From assembly GCA_020161215.1 (NCBI GenBank), contig JAIUOM010000010.1, positions 1 through 56,873 of the forward strand: DNA of 56,873 nucleotides, written 5' to 3'. The position numbers and the translations under genes are program-made. Each line of letters starts with the position of its first letter. Positions within the stretch are counted from its first letter, which is position 1. Positions 47,473 to 56,873 of the stretch are shown here, in pieces. The notes beneath the pieces are model-generated. The model had not been told where the DNA came from. It searched no databases and was given only the letters and a program-made list of their open reading frames with translations. The DNA comes from Pseudomonadota bacterium. GTDB lineage: Bacteria; Pseudomonadota; Gammaproteobacteria; Burkholderiales; Burkholderiaceae_C.

Positions 47473-49128
47473 ATGCCCGTTGACTTCAGCAATCTGGCCT
47501 CTACCGTCGCCCGCGCGGGCGCCAACGACAACCTGCGCCTTTCAGGTGGCGGTGATCAAGTCGAGATCAGTGGGAAAAAGAGCTTCTTCGGCAGGGCGAC
47601 AGGCTGGCAATCTTCCGGCGACGCCGCTCAGAACAAGGCCGTTCGCCAATCGGTGCTGGAGTCCTTGCTCTTAACCTATGGTCAAGAGCGTCGTGTGCAC
47701 CCGCGTGATCTGAAGGTCGTGCTCGAAAAGTTCGACGTGTCCAGCGAAAAACCCTTGTCGGCAAGACAGGTGTCCCGGCTCATCAAGGAGCTGGATATAC
47801 GCAAGGCGGGCTCCTACGTAGATTTGCATCTGCGAGGTGAAGTGAAGCCGCTCGGCAGTGGTCAGGTCAATACCGTGTACCTGGGCAATTGGCGTCTGGA
47901 CCGGGAGGTGGCGACGAAAACGATGGTCTTCAAGGCCGAGCCTTCCCCCAACACCAAGTTGCAGCCCGATGCGAATCAGATTGGTATTCCCGAAGATCAC
48001 CCGCATCTGGCGGCGCGCAACGTTGCCACCTACGAGTTGAGCCAGGCCTTGGGGTTGGACGTGATCCCCGAGACACACTTTGCCGCGCACCAGAAGCAGA
48101 CGGGATCGGTCATGGCGTTGGCGCCAGGCAATTCGGCGCAGGGCGACGGGCCGCTGCGCGTGCATACGGGCGTGACAGGCGCTCAAATGCAGGCCCATCG
48201 CGCCGAACTGGACGAATTCTTGGCGGAAAAGGGCTTGCGTATCAAGGAGGTGGGTCAGGGCGGGTCGCTGACGCTGGAGGTACACCCTGAGTCTGAGATC
48301 GTACAAGAACGCAAGAATGCACTGATCCAGGCGTACGCTGGGATGAAAGGGTTAGACCAGTTGACCGAGGAGCAGCTGCGCACGATTGCCCTCAGAGGTG
48401 AGGACAAGACCCTCCTGAGCGATGAATACGTGAAAAGGCTGGACATGCTCGAGAAGCCTTTCGTCACCATCGACGTAAACGACGCCGGACTACGCAGAGG
48501 CGTGAATCAATTGCAATGGCTGGACTGCCTGTGCGGGCAGGCGGACCGCCACCCAGGGAACATCTTGATCGATCGGGGGCCCGATGGCCGGGTGAGCGGG
48601 GTCAAGGGCATCGACAACGATATGTCCTTCGGGGTCAATTCCGATACTGCGTATGCCAATTCCAAGAGTACCGGAAAGCCGCCGCCTGGCGTGAACACTC
48701 AAGGCAAGTACCCCGCCGTGCCGCCTATGATCGATGCCGCTTTGCGAAAGCAACTGGTGGACATGGCGGCCAGATCTGCTGACGCCCCGGGCAGTATCGA
48801 GAGCGTGCTGAAGGGCAAACTTTCTCCAGCTGAAATCGCGCAGACGCGCGAGCGTCTGACCCAGCTTGTGGCCAGACTGGGCCCCGACGACGTTCCCCCC
48901 AACACTGCTCCGGAAGTCCATCGCGTCAACAATGATGCCGGCTGGGGCAGCGATAAGGTAACTCAATTGCTCGACGCTTCCAGTCGACCGCGCCCGGATG
49001 GGGCCAATGGCAGCTATTTGGATGCATGCAAGATCGGTCAACTGGGAGCCGCTCAAGAGGCAAACCCGATTTTTGTGGACATGGTGGAACTGCAAGCCGA
49101 GATCACGGCACTGCTGTCACGGCCCTGA
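47473..49128 (+). CDS. Candidate type III effector with PI3/4-kinase-like domain
   Basis: 551 residues. The N-terminal 120 are Ser/Gly/Gln-rich and then helical, suiting a secretion signal and chaperone-binding region. A kinase-like core follows: a glycine loop LGSGQVNTVYLG (127-138), a lysine in MVFKAE (K154), NVATYELSQALGLDVIPETHFA (183-204), the catalytic-loop pattern QADRHPGNILID (D358, N363) and the metal motif GIDNDMSFG (D381-D383). This order is that of PI3/PI4-kinase and HipA-like folds. AGGAG precedes the ATG. No secretion apparatus is in the window. Kinase activity and secretion are inferences. Confidence 0.7.
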   Translation: MPVDFSNLASTVARAGANDNLRLSGGGDQVEISGKKSFFGRATGWQSSGDAAQNKAVRQSVLESLLLTYGQERRVHPRDLKVVLEKFDVSSEKPLSARQVSRLIKELDIRKAGSYVDLHLRGEVKPLGSGQVNTVYLGNWRLDREVATKTMVFKAEPSPNTKLQPDANQIGIPEDHPHLAARNVATYELSQALGLDVIPETHFAAHQKQTGSVMALAPGNSAQGDGPLRVHTGVTGAQMQAHRAELDEFLAEKGLRIKEVGQGGSLTLEVHPESEIVQERKNALIQAYAGMKGLDQLTEEQLRTIALRGEDKTLLSDEYVKRLDMLEKPFVTIDVNDAGLRRGVNQLQWLDCLCGQADRHPGNILIDRGPDGRVSGVKGIDNDMSFGVNSDTAYANSKSTGKPPPGVNTQGKYPAVPPMIDAALRKQLVDMAARSADAPGSIESVLKGKLSPAEIAQTRERLTQLVARLGPDDVPPNTAPEVHRVNNDAGWGSDKVTQLLDASSRPRPDGANGSYLDACKIGQLGAAQEANPIFVDMVELQAEITALLSRP

Positions 49129-49212
49129 CCCGCCAATGAGCCACGCGCCCGCTGACCCTGTGGCACACTCCGGCGTTTTTCTCCCGAACGCCGCCGTGGG
49201 GCGGGTTGCCGC

Positions 49213-51612
<2,400 letters not shown>

Positions 51613-51653
51613 AGTCTCGCCGACCGGCCTACTTGGCCCGCAAGGAGCCCCCC

Positions 51654-52079
51654 ATGACCACCGCCATCGCCCCGTTTCACCTCGCCTTTCCGGTCCACGA
51701 CCTGGACGCGGCGCGCCGCTTTTATGGCGAACTGATGGGCTGCGCAGAGGGCCGCAGCACCGAGGCCTGGATCGATTTCAACTTTTTCGGCCACCAGCTG
51801 GTGGCCCACCGGGTGCCCGGCGCCCGAGGCCACGACGACACCAGCCCGGTGGACGGCCACAACGTGCCCGTGCCGCATTTCGGCGTGGTGCTGTCGATGG
51901 CCGACTGGCAGGCCCTGGCCGAGCGGTTGCGCGCACGTGGCGTCAAGTTTGAGCTGGAGCCGCAAATCCGCTTCCAGGGCCAGGTCGGCGAGCAGGCCAC
52001 CATGTTCTTCTTCGACCCTTCGGGCAACGCCTTGGAGTTCAAGGCCTTCCAGGACATGGGTCAGTTGTTCGCCAAGTAA
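51654..52079 (+). CDS. VOC-family (glyoxalase/bleomycin resistance-like) protein
   Basis: A 141-residue vicinal-oxygen-chelate fold protein. [23 protein letters not shown] at the N-terminus carries the first metal ligand. Later motifs are [18 protein letters not shown] and [16 protein letters not shown] with the final Glu. AGGAG is 8 bases before the ATG at 51654. It follows tex by 41 bp and may be co-transcribed. Reaction unknown; relatives include dioxygenases and lyases. Confidence 0.85.
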   Translation: MTTAIAPFHLAFPVHDLDAARRFYGELMGCAEGRSTEAWIDFNFFGHQLVAHRVPGARGHDDTSPVDGHNVPVPHFGVVLSMADWQALAERLRARGVKFELEPQIRFQGQVGEQATMFFFDPSGNALEFKAFQDMGQLFAK

Positions 52080-52204
52080 AGCCGCCGGCCGAAGGGATCG
52101 TGCAGGGCTTCGACCAGCTCAGCCCGAACAGGTTTTATAAATTCAGCGCCCGCACCACCTCTCGAATGGCCGCGGAGCAGGCCAGCCCAGCGGCAGCCGT
52201 GGCC

Positions 52205-52389
52205 GGGGTTTCCCCGGTCAGTGGCTGCGCCCCCGGATGGGGGGAGGCGCAACATCGCGAAGCGAGTGGAGCCTGGGGGCGAGGGTCACTCCACGGCGGA
52301 GCATTCCAAGCCAGGGGCCGCTGCGCACGGCCGCTCCGAAGCGGCCGGCCCGCCCCCTGGGGGGAGGCGCCGCAGGCGCTTCGGGGGGG
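52205..52389. repeat. GC-rich palindromic repeat region
   Basis: Two related units: one near 52220-52300 (GGATGGGGGGAGGCGCAACA) and one near 52345-52389 (CCCCCTGGGGGGAGGCGCCG, then AGGCGCTTCGGGGGGG). Both share GGGGGGAGGCGC and form strong hairpins. Such C/G-tract repeats are frequent in Comamonadaceae intergenic DNA. No gene is seen in the 310 bp between the VOC gene and nirN; the second unit may also terminate transcription. Confidence 0.55.
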
Positions 52390-54006
52390 TTAATGCGACG
52401 TACCCTCGGAGCGCATGATCTTGTTGAACACGTTGTACTTGCCCACCGGCTTGCGCATGGGCAGGCGCTTGACTTCCTTGAAGGTGGCCGCGTCGTAGAC
52501 GATCAGCGCGCCGTCGTCTTCCCACAGGCTGGCCAGGGCGTACTTGCCGTCCTTGGTGAATTCGATGTGCGCCAGCGTCTTGCCCGGCTCGCGCACGCTG
52601 GCCACGGGCTGGAGCGTGCGTTTGTCGATGATGGTGAGCGTGTCCTTGGCCTTCGGGCTCATCATCGAATCGACCCAGGCGTAGGGCGTGGCCTCGTGGC
52701 TGCGCATGAAAAAGCCGGGGCCGGGCGTGTCGATGGTGGTGACCAGGCCCCAGGTCTTCATGTCGATCACCGTCACGGCGCCGCTTTGCAGGTTCGGGCT
52801 GGCCAGCACGCGCCGACCCTGGTGGTCGAAGGTGATGCCCGAGCCCAGGTGCGGCATGCCCTTGATGGGCAGGGGGGCGATCTTGCGGCGCGCATCCAGG
52901 TTCACCACCTGGCCGGACGGGCTGCCGTCGGCGTGCGGGCGCGCCGCGCCCAGGGCGTAGGCGTAGTCTTGGCTGAAGAAGAAGTCGTCCAGCGGCTCAT
53001 CCAGCGGCGTGCGGCGCACGCCCAGAAAGCCCGGCTTGGCGATGCCTTCCTTCATCTTGTAGTCGTGCACCAGGCCGTCGTAGATGGGCGGCGCCTTGGG
53101 GTCGTAGCTGATCTCCCACAGCTCGGGAAGGTCTTTCAGGGCCACCACGAAGCTCTTGCGCGGCGTGGCGTCGTACACGGCCGACACGCGCGAGCTGCCG
53201 CCACCGTCCAGCGCGCGGGCCGGGTAGCTGCGCTGGGGCTTCAGGTCGGCGTCGAACAGCACCACGGTGTGCGGCAGGTAGTTGGCCGCCATCACCCACT
53301 GGCCGTCGCCGCTGACGGCGATGTTGCGCATGTTGATGCCGGCGCGCACCTCGGCCACCACCTTCAGGTTCCACAGGTCGTACTTGGTGATCCAGCCGTC
53401 GCGCGAGCCGAAATACACGTAGCGCCCGTCGGGCGTGAATTTTGGGCCGCCGTGCAGCGCAAAACGGCTGGCAAAGCGGTGGATGGGCTCGAACTTGTCG
53501 CCGTCGACCAGGGACACATGGTGGTCGCCGCCTTCCACCACCAGGAACAGGTTCATGGGGTCGGCGGACCACTGAGGCTTGGCCGGCCAGTCGCGCCAGC
53601 CGGCGGTTTCGGTGCGGCTGGCCGCGATGTCGGCCTCGCTCCAAGTGGGGGCAGGGGTGACGGGGGTGTAGATCCAGTCGGCCAGGGCGGCGATGTCTTG
53701 CGCGCCCAGCGTGGCCGCAAAGCCCTGCATCTGCGTGGCGGTGCGGCCTTGCTGAATCACCTTCAGGGCTTCGGGCTTGCGCAGCCGCGCCAGGCTTTCG
53801 GGCAGCAGGGCCGGGCCCATGCCGCCCAGGCGCTGCGCGCCGTGGCAGCTGGCGCAATGCTGCTGGTACAGGGCCGCGGCGTCGGCGTGGGCCGTGGGCG
53901 CCGCGGGTGCGGTCTGGGCGCTGGCGCCGCCGAACAGGGCGGCCAGGGCCAGCGCGGCCAGGGCAGGGCCGGGTCGGGTCGGGGCCCAGAATGCTTCAAA
54001 AATCAT
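52390..54006 (-). CDS. nirN: NirN-like cytochrome c / heme d1 protein
   Basis: A 538-residue periplasmic protein. A signal peptide (ALAALALAALFGGASAQ) is followed by a cytochrome c domain with CASCH at residues 51-55 and then an eight-bladed d1-type propeller (about 150-535). The propeller includes FALHGGPKFTPDGRYVYFGSRDGWITKYDLWNLKVVAEVRAG and VMAANYLPHTVVLFDADLKP. NirN oxidises dihydro-heme d1 in the last step of heme d1 maturation. NirS (nitrite reductase) has the same architecture; the pairing with nirJ and the propeller sequence favour NirN, but NirS is not fully excluded. Confidence 0.75.
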   Translation of the reverse strand: MIFEAFWAPTRPGPALAALALAALFGGASAQTAPAAPTAHADAAALYQQHCASCHGAQRLGGMGPALLPESLARLRKPEALKVIQQGRTATQMQGFAATLGAQDIAALADWIYTPVTPAPTWSEADIAASRTETAGWRDWPAKPQWSADPMNLFLVVEGGDHHVSLVDGDKFEPIHRFASRFALHGGPKFTPDGRYVYFGSRDGWITKYDLWNLKVVAEVRAGINMRNIAVSGDGQWVMAANYLPHTVVLFDADLKPQRSYPARALDGGGSSRVSAVYDATPRKSFVVALKDLPELWEISYDPKAPPIYDGLVHDYKMKEGIAKPGFLGVRRTPLDEPLDDFFFSQDYAYALGAARPHADGSPSGQVVNLDARRKIAPLPIKGMPHLGSGITFDHQGRRVLASPNLQSGAVTVIDMKTWGLVTTIDTPGPGFFMRSHEATPYAWVDSMMSPKAKDTLTIIDKRTLQPVASVREPGKTLAHIEFTKDGKYALASLWEDDGALIVYDAATFKEVKRLPMRKPVGKYNVFNKIMRSEGTSH

Positions 54007-54045
54007 AGCTTGTCTGGCTTATTCCACGCCGACTGATGGCATGTT

Positions 54046-55284
54046 TTATTCAGAATCTGCCGGCACCAGGCCGATCACGCGTCGGCGCGCCGAAAAGGCC
54101 GTGGTGGTCACGCGCGGGCCGCCGCCGGCCACGCCGATCTCTTCGTCGGTCAGGTAGCAGCCCGGGTCTTCGGCCCAGGCGTCGCCCGTCACCTGCTGGG
54201 CGCGCACGCGGGTGTTGCCGTTGCAGATGGCCAGGTGTCGGCAGCAGGCGCAGCGGCCAGTGACCGGGCGCGGGTGGATTTTCAGGCCGGCCATCAGCGG
54301 GTCGCTGGTGTCCTGCCAGATGGCCGAGAACGGGCGCGCCTTGACGTTGCCCAGGCCGTAGTGCCACCACATGGTGTCGGGGTGCACGTCGCCCAGGTTG
54401 TCGATGTTGGCCACGTTGACCCCGCTGGAGTTGCCGCCCCAGGCCACCAGGCGCTCTTGCACGGCGTCGTGCCAGCGCGGCAGGTGCTGCTGCACCCATT
54501 GCAGCAGGTACACGCCGTCGGCGTCGTTGTTGCCGGTGACGTACTCGTGCCGGCCGCCGGCCTGGGCATCGGCCCAGGCGGTGTCGTACAGCAGATCGAG
54601 CGCGCGGCGCGTGGCCAGATGGCGCGCGTCCTGCCCGCGGTGGATGTTGCCGCGCCCGGCGTAGTTGAGGTGGCTGAAGTAGAACTTGTCGACGCCCTCG
54701 TCCTGCATCAGCTGCAGCAGCGGGGGCAGGTCGTGCGCGTTCAGCTCGGTCATGGTAAAGCGCAGGCCCACCTTGGTGCCCAGCTTCTGCAGGTGGCGCA
54801 CGGCGCCCAGGCTGCGGTCGAACGCGCCCTGCAGCCGGCGGAACTTGTCGTGCGTGGCGCCGATGCCGTCCAGGCTGATGCCGACGTAGTCAAACCCCGT
54901 GCCGTGGATGCGCTCGGCCAGGGCTTCGTCGATCAGCGTGCCGTTGGTGGACAGGCCGACGTAGAACTTCATGGCCTTGGCGCGCTCGGCGATCTCGAAG
55001 ATGTCGGGCCGCAGCAGGGGCTCGCCCCCCGAGAGGATCAGCGCCGGCACCTGGAAGCTTTTCAGGTCGTCCATCACGCCAAACACCTGTTCGGTGGACA
55101 GCTCGCCGGGGTAGTCGTGGTCGGCGCTGAAGGCGTAGCAGTGCTTGCAGGTGAGGTTGCAGCGGCGGATCAGGTTCCAGATCACCACTGGCCCCGGCGG
55201 GCCGCCGCGCCGTGCGGGCAGCGGGTAGCTGCCCGTGGCTTCGGCGCGCGCCAACTCGTGCATGAACTGGGAAATGCGGAACAT
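54046..55284 (-). CDS. nirJ: Heme d1 biosynthesis radical SAM protein NirJ
   Basis: A 412-residue radical SAM enzyme that removes two propionate side chains during heme d1 synthesis. The 4Fe-4S motif CNLTCKHC is at residues 42-49, followed by LILSGGEPLLRPDIFEIAERAK and YVGISLDGIGATHDKFRRLQGAF. A C-terminal SPASM-like cluster region has GRCACCRHLAICNGNTRVRA and DPGCYLTDEEIG. The frame opens at 55428, but the ATG at 55284 gives the NirJ start MFRISQFMHEL. It precedes nirN by 39 bp. The other heme d1 genes (nirE, nirF, nirDLGH) are not in the window. Confidence 0.88.
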   Translation of the reverse strand: MFRISQFMHELARAEATGSYPLPARRGGPPGPVVIWNLIRRCNLTCKHCYAFSADHDYPGELSTEQVFGVMDDLKSFQVPALILSGGEPLLRPDIFEIAERAKAMKFYVGLSTNGTLIDEALAERIHGTGFDYVGISLDGIGATHDKFRRLQGAFDRSLGAVRHLQKLGTKVGLRFTMTELNAHDLPPLLQLMQDEGVDKFYFSHLNYAGRGNIHRGQDARHLATRRALDLLYDTAWADAQAGGRHEYVTGNNDADGVYLLQWVQQHLPRWHDAVQERLVAWGGNSSGVNVANIDNLGDVHPDTMWWHYGLGNVKARPFSAIWQDTSDPLMAGLKIHPRPVTGRCACCRHLAICNGNTRVRAQQVTGDAWAEDPGCYLTDEEIGVAGGGPRVTTTAFSARRRVIGLVPADSE

Positions 55285-55344
55285 GGGCGATGGCCTTGCG
55301 AAAGAGGATGTGCCCCATGCTAGGCCGCAGCGGGCCCCTGGCCC

Positions 55345-55358
55345 ATGACTTGTGTCAA
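55345..55358. promoter_or_regulatory. FNR/Dnr-type regulator box
   Basis: ATGAC-TTGT-GTCAA (minus strand TTGAC-ACAA-GTCAT) matches the TTGAY-N4-RTCAA consensus at all but one base. It lies 61 bp upstream of the nirJ start and 39 bp upstream of the divergent flavodoxin start. It suits oxygen- or NO-responsive control of nirJ-nirN and possibly of the flavodoxin. Confidence 0.65.
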
Positions 55359-55396
55359 TTTTGGCCGCCGCCAGCGGCGTGCTAGGCTGGGTGGCG

Positions 55397-55915
55397 ATGG
55401 CCCAGATCACGACCCACCCGCCCCGCAAGACGCTGCTGATCGTCTACCACTCCGCCACCGGCGGCACGCGCCAGATGGCCGAAGCCGCCGCCGAAGCCGC
55501 GCGCGGGCAGGAGGGCGTGGCCGTGCGCCTGCTGCGCGCGCCCGAGGCCGGCCCGGACGACCTGCTGGCCGCCGACGGCTACCTGTTCGCCGCGCCCGAG
55601 AACCTGGCCGCCATCGCCGGCGTGATGAAGGATTTTTTCGACCGCTGCTACTACCCCGTGCTGGAACGCCTGAACGGCCGGCCGTACGCCGTGATGGTTT
55701 GCGCCGGCAGCGACGGCGGCAACGCCCAGCGCCAGATCGAGCGCATCGCCACCGGCTGGCGCCTCAAGCAGGTGGCCCCGACGATCATCGTCTGCACCCA
55801 CGCCCAGACGCCGGAGCGGATTCTGGCCGCCAAGACGATTGGCGCGCCCGATTTGGCGCGTTGCGCCGAACTGGGCGAAGGGCTGGCGGCGGGCTTGGGG
55901 GCGGGGGTGTTTTGA
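55397..55915 (+). CDS. Flavodoxin-family protein
   Basis: A 172-residue FMN-binding protein. The phosphate loop is IVYHSATGGTRQMAEAAAEAA, and DGYLFAAPENLAAIAGVMKDFFDRCYYPVLERLNGRPYAVMVCAGSDGG matches the NADPH-dependent FMN reductase/flavodoxin pattern. The ATG at 55397 is preferred over one at 55352, which lies within the FNR-type box. It is divergent from nirJ and may share that box. An electron-transfer role to the radical SAM enzyme is attractive but unproven. Confidence 0.82.
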   Translation: MAQITTHPPRKTLLIVYHSATGGTRQMAEAAAEAARGQEGVAVRLLRAPEAGPDDLLAADGYLFAAPENLAAIAGVMKDFFDRCYYPVLERLNGRPYAVMVCAGSDGGNAQRQIERIATGWRLKQVAPTIIVCTHAQTPERILAAKTIGAPDLARCAELGEGLAAGLGAGVF

Positions 55916-55948
55916 GCCAGGCCCCCGAGAAGGCCTGGCGCCACCGGC

Positions 55949-56873
55949 TTACTTGAAGCCGACGCGGTCCAGCATCTGCTGCACCTTGAGTTGGTTGGCG
56001 CCGACCGCGCTGACCGGAATGGTCTCGGCCTTGAACTGGCCGCCGCCGGCCATGGCTTTCAGCGCCGGGTTGTCGGTGGTCACGCCCTTGGCCACCGGCC
56101 ATTCGTTGTTGCCGTTGGCGAAATAGTTCTGCGCCGAGGGGCTGGCCAGGTATTCGAGGAACTTGACGGCGTTGTCCACATGCTTGGCGTGGCGTGCCAC
56201 GGCAGCGCCGGCCACGTTGACGTGCGTGCCCCAGGTGCCTTGGTTGGGAAAAACCACGCCCACGCGCTCGACCACGGCGCGGTCGTCGGGGTTGCTGGAA
56301 CGCATCAGGCGCGCCAGGTAGTAGCTGTTGGTGACGGCGATCTGGCATTCGCCGGCCGCCACGGCCTTGATCTGGTCGGTATCGCCGCCCTTGGGTGAGC
56401 GGGCCATGTTGTCGACCATGCCTTTCAGCCAGGCCTCGGTCTTTTGCGCCCCCAGGTGCTCGGTGACGGCGCCGAACAGGCTCAGGTTGTAGGGGTGGGC
56501 GCCGCTGCGGATGCACAGCTTGCCCTTGTTCTTGGGATCGCCCAGTTCCTCGTAGGTGTCGACGTCGTCGCGCTTGACCTTGATCTTGTCGTACACCACG
56601 ACCCGCGCGCGGGTGGAAAAGCCGAACCAGGGGATGCCGCCGCCGGCCACCGGTTGGGCGCGCAGGCTGGCGGGGATGGCGTCGTTCAGCAGTTTGGACT
56701 GGATGGGCAGGAACAGGCCGTCTTGTTCGCCGCGCCACAGCCGGGCGGCGTCGACCAGCAGGATCACGTCGGCCGGCGAGGCGCTGCCTTCGGCCTTCAG
56801 GCGCGCGATGATGCCGGCGTCGTCGGCGTCCACGCGGTTGATCTTGATGCCGGTGGCCTTGGTGAAGTCGTTG
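55949..56873 (-). CDS. Ferric-iron ABC transporter substrate-binding protein (partial, 5' end outside window)
   Basis: About 308 C-terminal residues of a family 1 iron-binding protein (FutA/AfuA/FbpA type). The tandem tyrosines in TNSYYLARLM are the Fe(III) ligands typical of the class. IPWFGFSTRARVVVYDKIKVKRDDVDTYEELGDPKNKGKLCIR, NQGTWGTHVNVAGAAV and FLEYLASPSAQNYFANGNNEWPV are further family marks. The frame is open to the window edge, so the signal peptide and start are missing. It is convergent with the flavodoxin gene. Confidence 0.9.
   Translation of the reverse strand, partial: NDFTKATGIKINRVDADDAGIIARLKAEGSASPADVILLVDAARLWRGEQDGLFLPIQSKLLNDAIPASLRAQPVAGGGIPWFGFSTRARVVVYDKIKVKRDDVDTYEELGDPKNKGKLCIRSGAHPYNLSLFGAVTEHLGAQKTEAWLKGMVDNMARSPKGGDTDQIKAVAAGECQIAVTNSYYLARLMRSSNPDDRAVVERVGVVFPNQGTWGTHVNVAGAAVARHAKHVDNAVKFLEYLASPSAQNYFANGNNEWPVAKGVTTDNPALKAMAGGGQFKAETIPVSAVGANQLKVQQMLDRVGFK

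Overview
The window is a high-GC chromosomal segment from a Burkholderiales bacterium, most likely family Comamonadaceae (Acidovorax/Ottowia-like). The basis is gene order (bcp, alaA, hom; smpB, ratA, rnfH, DUF4124, guaB), two Bug-type tricarboxylate-transporter binding proteins, and a short interspersed repeat of a kind I associate with this family. No tRNA, rRNA or CRISPR array was recognised. The species is an inference.

Layout. 0-4.4 kb: 5' end of a probable PhoH gene, bcp, an Mth938-like gene, alaA, hom and a DUF2322 gene. 4.5-8.3 kb: a complete polar amino acid ABC transporter with two tandem paralogous binding proteins. 8.5-13.9 kb: smpB, ratA, rnfH, a DUF4124 gene, guaB, a LysE-type exporter and a GntR regulator. 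14.0-18.8 kb: an acyl-CoA catabolic operon (Bug protein, three acyl-CoA dehydrogenases, 5' half of an enoyl-CoA hydratase) behind two GntR-type operator dyads. 18.8-39.9 kb: a complete 21.1-kb Tn3-family transposon. 39.9-41.6 kb: 3' half of the interrupted hydratase and a CoA-transferase. 41.8-45.0 kb: guaA, then an accessory patch with a PIN-like protein. 45.0-52.1 kb: diacylglycerol-kinase-like protein, metallophosphoesterase, a type III secretion chaperone plus kinase-like effector candidate, tex and a VOC protein. 52.4-56.9 kb: nirN and nirJ (heme d1 proteins), a flavodoxin and a partial ferric-iron binding protein.

Main discovery. The transposon has 38-bp inverted repeats (2 mismatches) and a perfect 5-bp target duplication (GGCCT). 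Removing it and one duplicate copy restores an in-frame 264-residue enoyl-CoA hydratase. tnpA lies at the left end. At the right end are a divergent tyrosine recombinase and coiled-coil protein (TnpS/TnpT-type, as in Tn4651), a candidate resolution site between them, and a RelE/HigB-like toxin-antitoxin pair. The cargo is an IclR regulator and a ten-gene operon, with several genes overlapping by 1-4 bases: CaiB-type CoA-transferase, Bug protein, two nitronate-monooxygenase-family flavoproteins, acyl-CoA dehydrogenase, both subunits of a biotin-dependent acyl-CoA carboxylase, two enoyl-CoA hydratases and an AtuA homologue. This looks like a mobile module for beta-methyl-branched (terpenoid or isovalerate-like) acids. 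It landed inside a host operon of the same general design.

Second discovery. A CesT-type chaperone sits 12 bases upstream of a 551-residue protein with PI3/4-kinase-like motifs. Both lie behind a sequence resembling a HrpL/BtrS-type ECF sigma promoter, with no secretion apparatus in view. Other points: a possible frameshift at an A8 run in the PIN-like gene, copies of the interspersed repeat inside the tex reading frame, an FNR/Dnr-like box between nirJ and the flavodoxin gene, and guaB and guaA lying 29.6 kb apart.
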